This document shows positions 21,033 to 33,147 of a DNA stretch of 64,000 nt, in pieces. The DNA comes from Populus alba (Eukaryota; Streptophyta; Magnoliopsida; Malpighiales; Salicaceae), in the NCBI RefSeq assembly GCF_005239225.2, contig NC_133291.1, forward strand, positions 15,647,654-15,711,653, given 5' to 3'. The notes under the pieces are model-generated. The model made no database searches. It was not told the DNA's origin and saw only the letters and a list, made by a program, of their open reading frames with translations. Every line of letters begins with the position of its first letter. Positions within the stretch are counted from its first letter, which is position 1. A program made the translations under genes and the position numbers.

Positions 21033-24000
21033 CTATGAGAAAGAGAAATCCTACTTAGTTTTTTTAAAAAACGTTTTTTACATTTTTTAAACTTTTAAAC
21101 TATCATTCTAGTATAAGAAACAGAAATCCTGCTTAATTTTTTTAAAAAAAATATTTTTATATTTTTAAAACATTTAAACTATCATTGAAGTATAACAAAC
21201 AGAGATCCTGCTTACTTTTTTTTAAAAAAAATTCATTTTATATTTTTAAAACATTTAAATTATCACTCAAGTATCAGAAACAAACATCCTCCTTCCTTAT
21301 ATTTTTTAGAAAATTATTTTTTAAAATTTAAAACATTTAAACTATCAATCAACTATGAGAAACAGAGATCCGAATTTTTTTTTTAAAAAAAAAAATTATG
21401 GTTATATTTTAAAAGCATTTAAACTATCATTCAAGTATTAGAAACAAAGATCCTCCTTACATTTTTTTTTAAAAAAATTATTTTTAAAACATTTAAATTA
21501 TCGTTCAAGTATCAGAAACAGAGATCCTGCTTACTTTTTTTAAAAAAAATTTATTTTTTCATTTTTTAAATATTTAAACTAACATTCAAGTATTAGAAAC
21601 AGAGATCCTCCTTTTTTTCTTAAAAGCAAAATTGTTTTTATATTTTTAAAACATTTAAACTATCGTTCAAGTATCAGAAACAAAGATCATGCTTACTTTT
21701 TTTAAAAAAAATTAATTTTTACATTTTTTAAATATTTAAACTATCATTCAAATATCAAAAACAGAGATCTTTCTTACTTTTTTCAAAAAATTTATTTTCA
21801 TATTTTTAAAACATTTAAACTATCATTCATGAATCGGAAACAGAGATCCTCTTTACTTTTTTTTAAAAAAAATTATTTTTATATTTTTAAAATATTTAAA
21901 TTATCATTCATGTATCGGAAACATTCGAGTATCAGAAAGAAAGATCCTCCTTGCTTTCTTAAAAGCAAAATTATTTTTTTATTTTTAAAACATTTAAACT
22001 ATCGTTCAAGAATCAGAAACAAAAATCTTTCTTACTTTTTTTAAAAAAAATTTATTTTTACATTTTTAAATATTTAAACTATCATTCAAGTATCAGAAAC
22101 AGAGATTCTGCTTACTATTTTCAAAAATTTATTTTCATATTTTTAAAACATTTAAACTATCATTCATGAATCGGTAACAGAGATCCTCCTTACCCTTTTT
22201 TTTTTAAAAAAATATTTTTATATTTTTAAATCATTTAAATTATCATTCATGTATCAGAAACATTCAAGTATCAGAAACAGAGATCCTCCTTACTTTCTTA
22301 AAAGCAAAATTATTTTTATATTTTTAAAACATTTAAACTATCGTTCAAGTATCAGAAACAGAAATCCTGCTTACTTTTTTTAAAAAAATTTATTTTTATA
22401 TTTTTAAAACATTTAAACTATCACTCAAGTATCAGAAACCGACATCCTACTTACTTATATTTTTTTTGATAATTATTTTGAAGAATATAAACCATTTAAA
22501 CTATCAATCAACTATGACAAACAGAGATCCTACTTACTTATTTTAAAAAAATTATTTTTATATTTTTAAAACATTTAAACTATCATTCAAGTTTAAGAAA
22601 TAGAGATCCTACTTAGTTTTTTTAACATTTTATTTTTATATTTTTTATATATTTAAACTATCATTCAAGTATCAGAAACATAGATCAAGCTTACTTTTTT
22701 AAAAAAATTATTTTTCTATTTTTAAAACATTTAAACTATCATTCAAGTATTCAGAAACACCCATCCTCCTTCCTTTTATGTTTTAGAAAATTATTTTGTA
22801 AAATTTAAAACATTTAAACTATCAATCAACTATGAGAAAAAGAGATCCAACTTTGTTTTTTTTAAAAAATTATTTTTATATTTTAAAAGTATTTAAAATA
22901 TCATTCAAGTATCAGAAACAAACATCCTCCTTCCTTATATTTTTTAGAAAATTATTTTGAAGAATTGTAAAGCATTTAAACTATCAATCAACTATGACAA
23001 ACAGAGATCCTACTTACGTTTTTTTAAAAAATATTTTTATATTTTTAAAATATTTAAACTATCATTCAAGTTTAAGAAATAGAGATCCCACTTAGTTTTT
23101 TTAACAATTTATTTTTATATTTTTTATATATTTAAACTATCATTCAAGTATCAGAAATAGAGATCAAGCTTACTTTTTTCAAAAATTTATTTTCATATTC
23201 TTAAAACATTTAAACTATCATTCATGTATCGGAAACATTCAAGTATCAGAAACAGAGATCCTCCTTTCTTTAAAAAAAAAAACTATTTTTATATTTTTAA
23301 AACATTTAAACTATCATTCAAGTATCAGAAACAGAGATCAAACTTACTTTTTTCAAAAATTTATTTTCATATTTTTAAAAATATTTAAACTATAATTCAT
23401 GAATCGGAAACAGAGATTCTCCTTACTTTTTTTTTTAAAAAAAATTATTTTATATTTTTAAACCATTTCAATTATCATTCAAGTATTAGAAACATAAATC
23501 CTCCTTCCTTATATTATTTAGAAAATTATTTTTAAAAATTTAAAACACTTAAACTATCAATCAACTATGAGAAAGAGAGATCCTATTTAGTTTTTTAAAA
23601 AAGATTTTTTTACATTTTTTTAAACTTTTAAACTATCATTCTAGTATAAGAAACAAAGATCCTGCTTATTTTTTTTCAAAAATTATTTTTATATTTTTAA
23701 AATATTTAAACAATCATTGAAGTATAAGAAACAGAGATTCTGCTTACTTTTTCTAAAAAATTATTTTATATTTTTAAAACATTTAAACTATCACTCTAGT
23801 ATCAGAAACAGACACCCTCCTTCCTTATATTTTTTAGAAAGTTATTTTTTAAAATTTAAAACACTTAAACTATCAATCAACTATGAGAAACAGAGATCCG
23901 ACTTTGTTTTTTTTTTTAAAAAAAAATTATGGTTATATTTTTAAAGCATTCAAACTATCATTCAAGTATCAGAAACAAAGATCCTCCTTACATTTTTTAA

Positions 24001-24213
24001 AAATTTATTTTTATATTTGTAAAACATTTAAACTATCACTCAAGTATCACAAACAGACATACTACTTACTTATATTTTTTTTGAAAATTATTTTCAAGAA
24101 TTTAAAATATTTAAACTATCATTCAAGTATCAGAAACAAAGATCCAACTTACTTTTTTCAAAAATTTATTTTCATATTTTTAAAACATTTAAACTATCAT
24201 TCATGTATCGAAA
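21033..24213. repeat. ~80-bp satellite array, block 3 (forward)
   Basis: Continues the block at 9886-13761 after the retrotransposon and carries the same monomer classes, including the recurrent pair CATCCTCCTTCCTTAT / CAATCAACTATGAGAAAC. Several monomers contain an extra ~24-bp partial duplication around TCATGTATCGGAAACATTC (for example near 21907, 22248 and 23220). The array ends at an orientation switch. Confidence 0.95.
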
Positions 24214-26608
24214 ACATGAATAATAAAATATAAAAATAATTTATAAAAAAACTAAAGAGGATTTATGTTTATGATATTTAAAGGATAGTTTACATGTTTT
24301 ATAATTATAAAATATAAAAAAAAATTATAAAACAAATATTCGTTAAGATTCATGCTTAGGATACTTAAATATTAGTTAAACAAATTATAACTAATGAGTT
24401 TTCTTGTTTAGATACTTAAAGAATAATTTATATATTTTCAAATTATAATATATTAAAATAATTTACATAAAAAAAATAATTATGATTGTTGTCTAAGATA
24501 GTAAAAGTATAGTTTAAATATTTTAAAATTATAAAATATAAAAATAATTTATAGAAAAAGGTTATTAGGATTTATATTGAGTATACTAACAAGATAATTT
24601 AAATATTTTAAAATAATAAAATATAAAAATAATTTATAAAAAAAAACTAAAGAGGATTTCTGTTTAGGATACTTGAAGAATAGTTTACATGTTTTATAAT
24701 TATAAAATATAAAATAATTTATAAAAAAAATATTAATTAAGATTCATGTCTAAGATACTCGAAGGATAATTTAAATATTTGAAAATTAAAAAAATATAAA
24801 AACAATTTCTACAAAAAAGTAATCAAGATTTTTGTGTATGATGCTTCAAGGATAGTTTAGATGTTTTAAAATTATTAAATATAAAAATAATTTATAAAAA
24901 AACATTAATTAAGATTTATGTCGAGGGAATTTGAAGGACAATTTAAATATTTGAAAATTAAAAAATAAAAACAACTTGTACAATTTCTACAAAAAAGTAA
25001 TCAAGATTTTTGTTTATGATACTTTATTGATATATTATATGTTTTAAAATTATAAAATATCAAATAATTTTAACAAAAATATAATTATGATTTTTGTTTG
25101 GGATACTTAAAGGTTAGTTTAAATATTTAAAAATTATAAAATAGAAAAATAATTTATAGAAAAACATTAATTTTGATTTGTCTAAGATATTTGAAGGATA
25201 GTTTAAATGTTTGAAAATTATAAAATATAAAAATAATTTCTACAAAAATATAATTAAGATTTCTATTTTGGATACTTAAAGGATAATTTCAATTTTTTAA
25301 AGTTATAAAATATAAAAACAATTTCTGCTAAAATGTAATTAGAATTTCTGTATATAATACTTCAAGAATAATTTATATATTTTAAAATTATAAAATATAA
25401 AAATAATTCATAGAAAAAAGTTAGTATGATTTTTGTTTAAAATACTTTAAAGATAGTTTAAATGTTTTAAAATTATAAAATATAAAAATAATTTATTGAA
25501 ATAAATTCATTAAAATTTCTGTCTAGGATACTTAAAGGATAATTTCAATGTTTTAAAATTATAAAATATAAAAACAATTTCTGCTAAAATGTAATTAGGA
25601 TTTCTATATATAATACTTCAAGAATAGTTTATATATTTTAAAATTATAAAATATAAAAATAATTCATAGAAAACAGTTATTAGGATTTTTGTTTAAAATT
25701 ATAAATATAAAAATAATTTATTGATATAAATTAATTAAGATTTTTATCTAGAATACTTGAAGGATAGTTTCAAATGTTTGAAAATTATAAAATATAAAAA
25801 CAATTTCCACAAAAAAATAATCTAGATTTCTATTTAGGATACTTAAAGGTTAGCTTATTTATTTTAAAATTATAAAATAAAAATATTTATAAAAAAACAT
25901 TAATTATAATTTCTGTTTATGATACTTTAAGTATAGTTTAAACGTTTTAAAATAATAAAATATAAAAAGAATTTCTATAAAAAAGTAATCAGGATTTCTT
26001 TTTATAATACTTCAATGATAGTTTATATATTTTAAAATTATAAAATAAAAAAATAATTTATAAAAAAATATTAATTAAGACTTCTGTTTATGATACTTGA
26101 ACGATAGTTTGAAAGATATTTTAAATGTTTGAAAATTATAAAATATCAAAAATATTTCTACAAAAAAGTAATTAGGATTTTTGTTTATAATACTTGAAGG
26201 ATTGTTTATATATTTTAAAATTTAAAATATTAAAATATTAAAAAAAAACATTAATTAAGATTTTGTGTAGGATATTTGTAGGATTGTTTAAATGTTTGAA
26301 AATTATAAAATATAAAAATAATTTCTACAAAAAAATAATTTAGATTTCTGTTTGGGATACTTAGAGGATAGTTTATATATTTTCAAATTATGAAATAAAA
26401 AAAATTTACAAAACATTAATTACGATTTATGTTTACGATACTTCATGGGTAGTTTAAACATTTTAAAATAATAAAATCTAAAAATAATTTATAGAAAATA
26501 GTTACTAGGATTTCTGTTTAGGATAAATTAAGGATAATTTAATTAATTTAAAATTTTAAAATATAAAAATAATTTATAAAAAAAACTTTAATTAAGAGTT
26601 TGTCTAAC
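24214..26608. repeat. ~80-bp satellite array, inverted block
   Basis: The same monomer in reverse orientation: GATTTCTGTTTAGGATACTT, then GAAGGATAGTTTAAATGTTT, then A/T-run sequence, repeated about 29 times. Monomers are more diverged and more AT-rich than in the forward arrays. Confidence 0.88.
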
Positions 26609-27545
26609 ATATCCTTAAAGTATCTTAAATATAAATTCTAATTAATTTTTTAAAATATTATTTTTAAATTATATAAATAAAAACATTTAAATTATCCTTA
26701 AAATATCCTAAATGGAAATCCTTAGTACTTTTTGTTTATAAATTGTTTTATACATTTTATAATTTTAAAACATTTAATATATCCTTGAAGTATCTTAAGA
26801 ATTAATTCTAATTACTTTTTTTTATATAATTGTTTTTTACATTTTATAATGTTAAAACATTTAAACTATGTTGAAGTATTCTAAACAGAAATCCTCATTA
26901 ATGTTTTTTTAAATTTTTTGTTTGTTTAACAAAACAAACATTTAAACTATCATTGAAATGTCACAAACAGGAATCCTAATTAATTATTTTTATATTTTAT
27001 AATTTTAAAATATTTAAACTATCATTAAAGTATCCTAAACAAAAATACTAATTATTTATTTTTATGAGTTATTTTTTATATTTTATAGTTTTAAAACATT
27101 TAAATTATCCTTGAAGTATCCTAAACAAAAATTCTAATTAATTTTTTTATTAATTATTTTTTTTATATTTTTAAAATATTTAAATTATCCTTAAAGTATC
27201 ATAAACATAAATCCTCATTAATATTTCTTTTAAAATTATTTTTCTATTTAAAAAAAATATTTAAACTATCATTGAAGTTTCATAAACAGAAATCTTAATT
27301 AATTAATTAATTTTATAATGTTTTTATATTTTATAATTTTAAAAGATTGAAATTATCCTTAAAGTATTTTAAATAGAAATCCTAATTAATTATTTTTCTA
27401 TTTTAAAATTTTAAAATATTTTAACTATCTTTAAAGTATCCTAAACATAAATTCCCATTATTTTTTTAAAAAATTATTCTTCTATTTTAAAAAAACATTA
27501 TACTATTATTGAAGTATCATAAAAAAAAACTTAATTAATTATTTT
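26609..27545. repeat. ~80-bp satellite array, diverged forward block
   Basis: Orientation returns to forward near 26608 (CATTTAAACTATCATTGAAGT, TATCCTAAACAGAAATCC-type units). About eleven strongly diverged monomers fade into unique AT-rich DNA near 27545, as expected of the old edge of an array. Confidence 0.85.
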
Positions 27546-29569
27546 TATATTTTATACCATTCCTTTTGTTCTTATCTTTATTCTTTTTGTAATTTGTTTT
27601 TAATTTTTTTCTTTACGCTTTTTATTTTTAAAAAATCATTATACAAAAACTTAGAAAATAGTGTTTCACTGTAGAAACTACCAAATTGTTTTATTCTTAT
27701 GTTATGTTAAGAATTAAATTGAAATCTTTCTTGTTTTTATTAATGCACATGATCTTTACTATATTTTTATTATATATAAGCATCGATTTTTTTTATTCAT
27801 GATTATATTTGTTTCTCGTTGTAAAAAAGCATGTTAATAACACTTACAAATTAACTCTTGTGTTAGAAAAAAAATGTTCGATTTGCAAAGAGGCAAGTTG
27901 AATAAACATGGTAGCAATTTCTTTTTTTACATTTATTGACATAAATGGTTCTTGATGTATATATTTAATTAAATGTATGCATAAGCTCTTATATATATAT
28001 ATAATTAGATTTTTTAAATAAAAAAAACTTGTAAATTTATTTATTTTTTTTTCAAAAGAAAAATATTTGACCCGATACTAAACTTAAGTCAAATAACTAG
28101 AACTTATCTATTTTAAGTTAAATTCAATTAAACTCAAATTTGACCTTTATTTTCTTATATTAGCTTTATAGTTCTTAAATTCCTCCAAACCAGTATTCAT
28201 CCTTTAATAATAGTTATGAATTTTTTTTTTAAAGAAATGAATGATGTTGTTTGACTATTTTAATGCACCCTCAAGTATTTAAAATAAAATCTTTAATTAA
28301 AGATATTAACATAAGAAGTTAGTCTAATAAAAGAAATTAAAATTAATTATCAAGAGAGTTCTTTCTTTTGTATTTGAAACCTCTCAATCAAAACGAAAAA
28401 ATAATTCCGCCCTGTTCAATATCAAATTGAAGTTAATCATAAAGCAAAATTGAATTCATTTTGAAACCAATAAAAAATCACAATTCATTATAATTGTATT
28501 TAATAAACCAATAGATAATATTTTCTTGGTCTTTCTCATCTTTACTTCCCTTCTTCAAACAAGTAATGAACCAATTACGACTTGAACTTCATCAATTCTA
28601 ATTTAGACTCTATATGTTACACAATATATTTATATTATGGTACAGTGGACATATGTGATTCATTGATTAAGCCAATAATTTGATGATTTAACCTTTTTTA
28701 TATATATTAACATGAATATTCAGACCAGCTTGCGTACATATCTCAACTAATTTCACGAATTTTAAAATTAGTAATTATAAGGCTCAAATCTAAAATTACA
28801 GGGGAAACAAACTTTTTAGTTCCAAAATTTTATAACTAGAATATGACTTAACTTGATAAAGATTCTCATTAGTTTTATCATAAGTATAATTACATTTTTA
28901 AACACCTCCCAAGTCATTGTCTGATATGAGTCTAATAAAATAGAATAAAGGAGATGTGTATGAGATCTAAACAAATCAGTTATTAGGAAATAATTTTCTT
29001 AAAGATATTATAGGAAATAACTTTAAATTCCTGTCAGGAATTTTCCACACACCCTCTTCGAGTGATAGATATCTTTCTCGGAATGATTATATGTTATTCA
29101 CACTCCTTTTTCTTCGTGCAAGAAATGATGGAGAGGTGAACTCAATGTTATGTGTCCACTCTAGTAAATAATAATTCTTGTTGAACTGTTGAAGAAGCAT
29201 CGAGAAGTTTCTTGTAGCAGGTTTTTTTTTTTTTTTTAATTGTAAATCATAACTATAACTTGAATCAAAATCTAATTATGAATTAAATTAAAATATTTTA
29301 TTTTTATGTTTTAAAATATATTTTTTTAATTAATATTTTTTTAATATTTCCAGATTATTTTGATTTATTTTGATATATTGATATTAAAAATAATTTTTTT
29401 AAAATAAAAAAAATAATTTTAATATATTTTTATATAAAAAATATTTTAAAAAATAATTACCTGAACAAGAAAATTTGAAATGTAAACGCTGTGAAATCTT
29501 TTTTCTTTTTAATGTCAACATTAAGGTTTTTCAATTTTTTACCAATTTAATTCACCAATTTAATCGGAC
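27546..29569. other. AT-rich intergenic DNA
   Basis: Simple AT-rich sequence with T and A runs, for example 29222-29238. I see no supported coding region, RNA gene or recognisable element. Confidence 0.6.
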
Positions 29570-29915
29570 CATAGTTTTAAGATTCCGGCCCGGTGGTCGG
29601 CCCGGTCCAAGGCTCGGGTTCTGGGTTTTGACCGGGTCGTCGGGTCGGATGGGTCAAAATTTATTTTTTAATTTTTTTTTAAAAATCAAAACGGCGTCGT
29701 TTTAGCAAAAAAAAACAAAAAAAAAATAAAAAGTCAACGGGTTTGGGGCGGGTGTTGACCGGGTCTTGTCGGGTCCCGGGTCGACCCACCGGGTCGACCG
29801 GGTCTGGCCGGGCCAATTACCAAACGGGTTTTGGCCTCCACCCGGACCGGTCCCATGTCCGGATCGGCGGGGTGTTTGGTTGACCCGCCAGGCCGGTCCG
29901 GATTTTAAAACTATG
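29570..29915. mobile_element. GC-rich terminal-inverted-repeat element (MITE-like)
   Basis: A 346-bp insert. The left end reads CATAGTTTTAAGATTCCGG, and the right end is its imperfect inverse, CCGGATTTTAAAACTATG. The body is unusually GC-rich for the region and built from CGGGTCGACCCGG-like self-complementary words. The flanks carry ATCGGAC on the left and ATCGGGAC on the right, a possible imperfect target duplication. No transposase is present. The short ORFs on both strands are by-products of the repetitive words. It sits about 325 bp upstream of the uL3m start codon. The superfamily is not certain. Confidence 0.7.
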
Positions 29916-30089
29916 ATCGGGACAACCCTTCTACTTGGTTTCACATAAAATTCAGCCCGGTTGGTCATTGGACCGGATGGCGTTGAATATAACTGGTGCA
30001 AAGGGGCTGAAAAATTGTCAATAAATGCTTTGGAGGCGTCCTTTTGGCGATACCATACGGTGCCGTTTTACCATTTCCTTCCCGACCCT

Positions 30090-30098
30090 AAAACCCTA
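30090..30098 (+). promoter_or_regulatory. Telo-box in the uL3m promoter
   Basis: AAAACCCTA contains the telo-box AAACCCTA, common in promoters of plant ribosomal-protein and other translation genes. It lies about 142 bp before the start codon. No clear site II (TGGGCC or TGGGCT) motif was found nearby. Confidence 0.55.
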
Positions 30099-30239
30099 CC
30101 TTCCATACCCTTCCCCAGTTTTCACTTCGCATGATGCTTCTAAGAAAAAAGCTGCCATTCTTCTCCCTCCCTCCGTCTATTGAAAAATAGTTTGATCTCT
30201 TTATAAATAAATAAATACTAAAGCTAAAAACAGTAAATA

Positions 30240-32902
30240 ATGTCGGCCTTATCGAGAGGCCTCATTTCTCGTCTCCATCGGATACTGTCAACCAATTCAA
30301 GAACACCTCCAACAGCAACAACAAAGTTCTACCTCCTAAGATGTTTCAGCGCTGATGCTCTGATCGATGGGTCCCAGGTTGCGTACCATCAACAAAGCCG
30401 GATCATTGAAGCAAAACCGGGTGTAATGACCCCAAATTCAAAGCGAACAGGAGTCATTGCGGTTAAATGTGGGATGACTGCTCTTTGGGATAAATGGGGT
30501 GCTAGGATTCCTATTACTGTCTTATGGGTCGATGATAATATTGTCTCTCAAGTTAAAACTGTTGAAAAAGAAGGCTTCTTTGCTTTGCAGGTACTATCAT
30601 TTGCGTAAAGTTTCTTTATTTCTTTTATATCTTTTTTTTTGTTAATTTGGCTTTGCTATTGTGATTCTACTGTGTGTTAGGTTGGTTGCGGGCAGAAGAA
30701 AGAGAAGCATTTGACGAAGCCGGAAGTGGGTCATTTTCGAGCTCAAGGTGTCCCCATGAAGAGGAAATTAAGGGAGTTTCCTGTTACAGAAGATGCTCTT
30801 CTTCCTGTTGGTACTTGTGTTGGCGTTCGACATTTTGTTCCTGGTCAATTTGTTGATGTCGCTGGAATCACTATGGGTAAAGGTTTTCAGGTCTATTTCT
30901 ATTTCTCCTTTAGTCATCTTCCTTTTGCTTTCATTTTAGCCTATACGTTTTCCCTTTCCATCTTAGTGTGTTCTTGTTGCACTGGTTTAAGCTTGAAAAT
31001 GAGTTTACTAGAATCAGAAGTTTGAATGAGATTACCCAACATTTTTCTTTGTAGTAGGGTATCACCTGATTAACATAATTTAACTATCTGACTATATTGA
31101 AAATTTTACAAGGTCGTTGAGGAATTTTCTTACCTTGTTATTTGTGCATTGCTATTATCATAATGACAGCCAGTTTGCTTTGTTCAATGGCATTAGAATG
31201 AGTAGTTCGTCGGTTTCTTAGGTCCAAAGCTTATGCTTGTGATTATGTCTGCGAATGCGTGTTCTTTTTCATGGTTTTTTTTTTAATTATTATTACATGT
31301 GATGAATTGTACACGTTGTTACAAGAAAAATCCCTTTTCACAAGTTCCAGGAATTCTCTTGTTTAAAATTCTTAATTCAGTGAGAGAAGAAAAGGTTTAG
31401 GATTTATTTGTCATGGATATTTACTGTTTTGTTTTCTATACAGGGTGGTATGAAAAGGCATGGATTTAAAGGAGGGCCAGCAAGTCACGGTGCATCCTTA
31501 TCACATCGAAGCATTGGTTCTACTGGTCAGAGGGATGCTCCTGGGAAGGTGTGTGTCTCTTTCTTCGAGTGAACTAAAGAGTGATTTGTCTGACCTATCA
31601 TTATTTTAGACTCATAAAGCTAGGTAATGGGCCAAGATCCTCTGCTAGGACCTTTGGAAGTGACACTGGCATGAATTCTGCCTTGAGTTGTGGCTGGAAC
31701 CTTCCTGCCTGTGGAATATAATACATTCATTCTCACCATGACTGTTGTACAATTTTTTTGTCAGCATTTGTTTCTTACTCCTTTAAGAAGATAGAGATCA
31801 GTGACACAGCTCAAATCAACTGAGTGGCAATTCTAAACTGGCTACTGAACCCTCTTCCTCCATGCTGTCCTGCCTAAAGTCATGTTCTTTGAGATTGGCT
31901 TGGTCAATCTCACTTCCTTATTTTGATGATAAAAGTTACACAATCTGTTCAAGGATATCCCATTATTAAGGTCTCGTTGAGTATAGCACCACATATTTTT
32001 GTTGTATGTTGCTCCACTTCGGCTGTAGTGGTGATGATCTCTTGTCTCTTCTTGACAGGTATTTAAAGGCAAAAAGATGCCTGGGCGCATGGGTGGAGTT
32101 CAGAGAACGGTTAAAAATGTTTGGGTCTACAAAATAGATCCTGCAAGGAACCTGATGTGGGTGAAAGGCCAAGTATGGTTCTCGAACCAAATTTATCTTT
32201 TCATTAAAAAAAGAAATGAAATTTGAATAAAAGGTTAAGGAGGTTATACCACGCCTGCTGAAAATATTTCCTTTTTGTGGTCTAAGTGCAATGTTTTTTG
32301 TATCACATGTGTCTTGTATCTAGGATGCCAGTTTTAAGTTTTGTTGAAGTTATGGTGAATAATGTTGAATCATTCTGTAAAGCACATAAAGCAAGTCATG
32401 GTTTAAGTTTTCTCGTTGTTTAAGATGGGTGTCTAGGATAATTGGGTATACTGTAATTGCATTTATTAGTTATTACCCATCCCAATTTTTTTGTTCTGCA
32501 ATGCTAATCACATATTCTATAATGGAGCAAAGAAAATTTATGAAACTTCGACACTGAAAATTAGAAGGATCCAATTCTTTTGGTCCCTGTCTTTATATCT
32601 CCCTCTTTTATCTTCTCCTTTTGTCTTGATGGATCTTAGTTGAGTCATATGCTTCCACCGCAATAGACCAAGCTTTCCAATCCTTTATGTCTCTCATCTG
32701 AAACAATCTTAACGGAGACTTTAATTATTTTCAGGTCCCTGGAGCTGAAGGGAACTTTGTGTTCATAAAAGATTCTGTTTACAAGAAACCTGATATTCAG
32801 ATGCTTCCATTCCCAACTTACTTTGGTGCAGAAGATGATGATAATGCAGAACCTCTAGTTGCTGATCTTGGAGAAGTGGATCCGTTTATGGTTGCAGATT
32901 AG
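30240..32902 (+). CDS. MRPL3: Mitochondrial ribosomal protein uL3m (five exons)
   Basis: Exons 30240-30590, 30681-30890, 31444-31548, 32059-32172 and 32735-32902 join to a 315-aa protein. All four introns are GT/AG and phase 0. The first ~40 residues are rich in Arg, Ser and Thr without acidic residues, and end near R-C-F-S-A, as in mitochondrial presequences. The rest is bacterial-type uL3: [11 protein letters not shown] near residue 65, then the G-x-G-F-Q-G-G-M-K-R-H loop across exons 2 and 3, then G-S-T-G-Q, then M-P-G-R-M-G at the start of exon 4. uL3 is a core protein of the large ribosomal subunit near the peptidyl-transferase centre. The acidic C-terminal tail is a plant-like extension. 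A plastid location is less likely from the presequence but not excluded. A telo-box lies upstream and an AATAAA downstream at 33142. Confidence 0.95.
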
Positions 32903-33141
32903 TTGAAAGTTACAAAAGCAGGTTTTATTGCCTTGCAGTCACCTTTTCGATGAACATGCATACTTATGATGGGCTTACACTGCAATTAGATGAGGCTACT
33001 AAACAGTTTTTTTTTTTGGTCAAAGGACTGGAGGTGAAGGGATTGTAATTTTGTCATTGAGTTCATTTGACATATTGGATTTTGAAATCGGTTGTACATC
33101 TTTTTTTCTCTTCCGGTACTAACATGGGAAAGGTTTCCTCA

Positions 33142-33147
33142 AATAAA
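33142..33147 (+). terminator. Possible poly(A) signal of uL3m
   Basis: AATAAA lies 240 bases after the uL3m stop codon, in a T-rich 3' region. Position and sequence fit a near-upstream element of plant 3' processing, but no cleavage site can be read from the DNA. Confidence 0.4.

Noticed and set aside
29702..30001. Overlapping ORFs on both strands upstream of uL3m
   Set aside because: Produced by GC-rich palindromic words of the TIR element. Composition alone explains the lack of stops.
30674..30856. 60-aa plus ORF inside uL3m
   Set aside because: Out of frame with exon 2 of uL3m, whose own frame continues across all splice sites.
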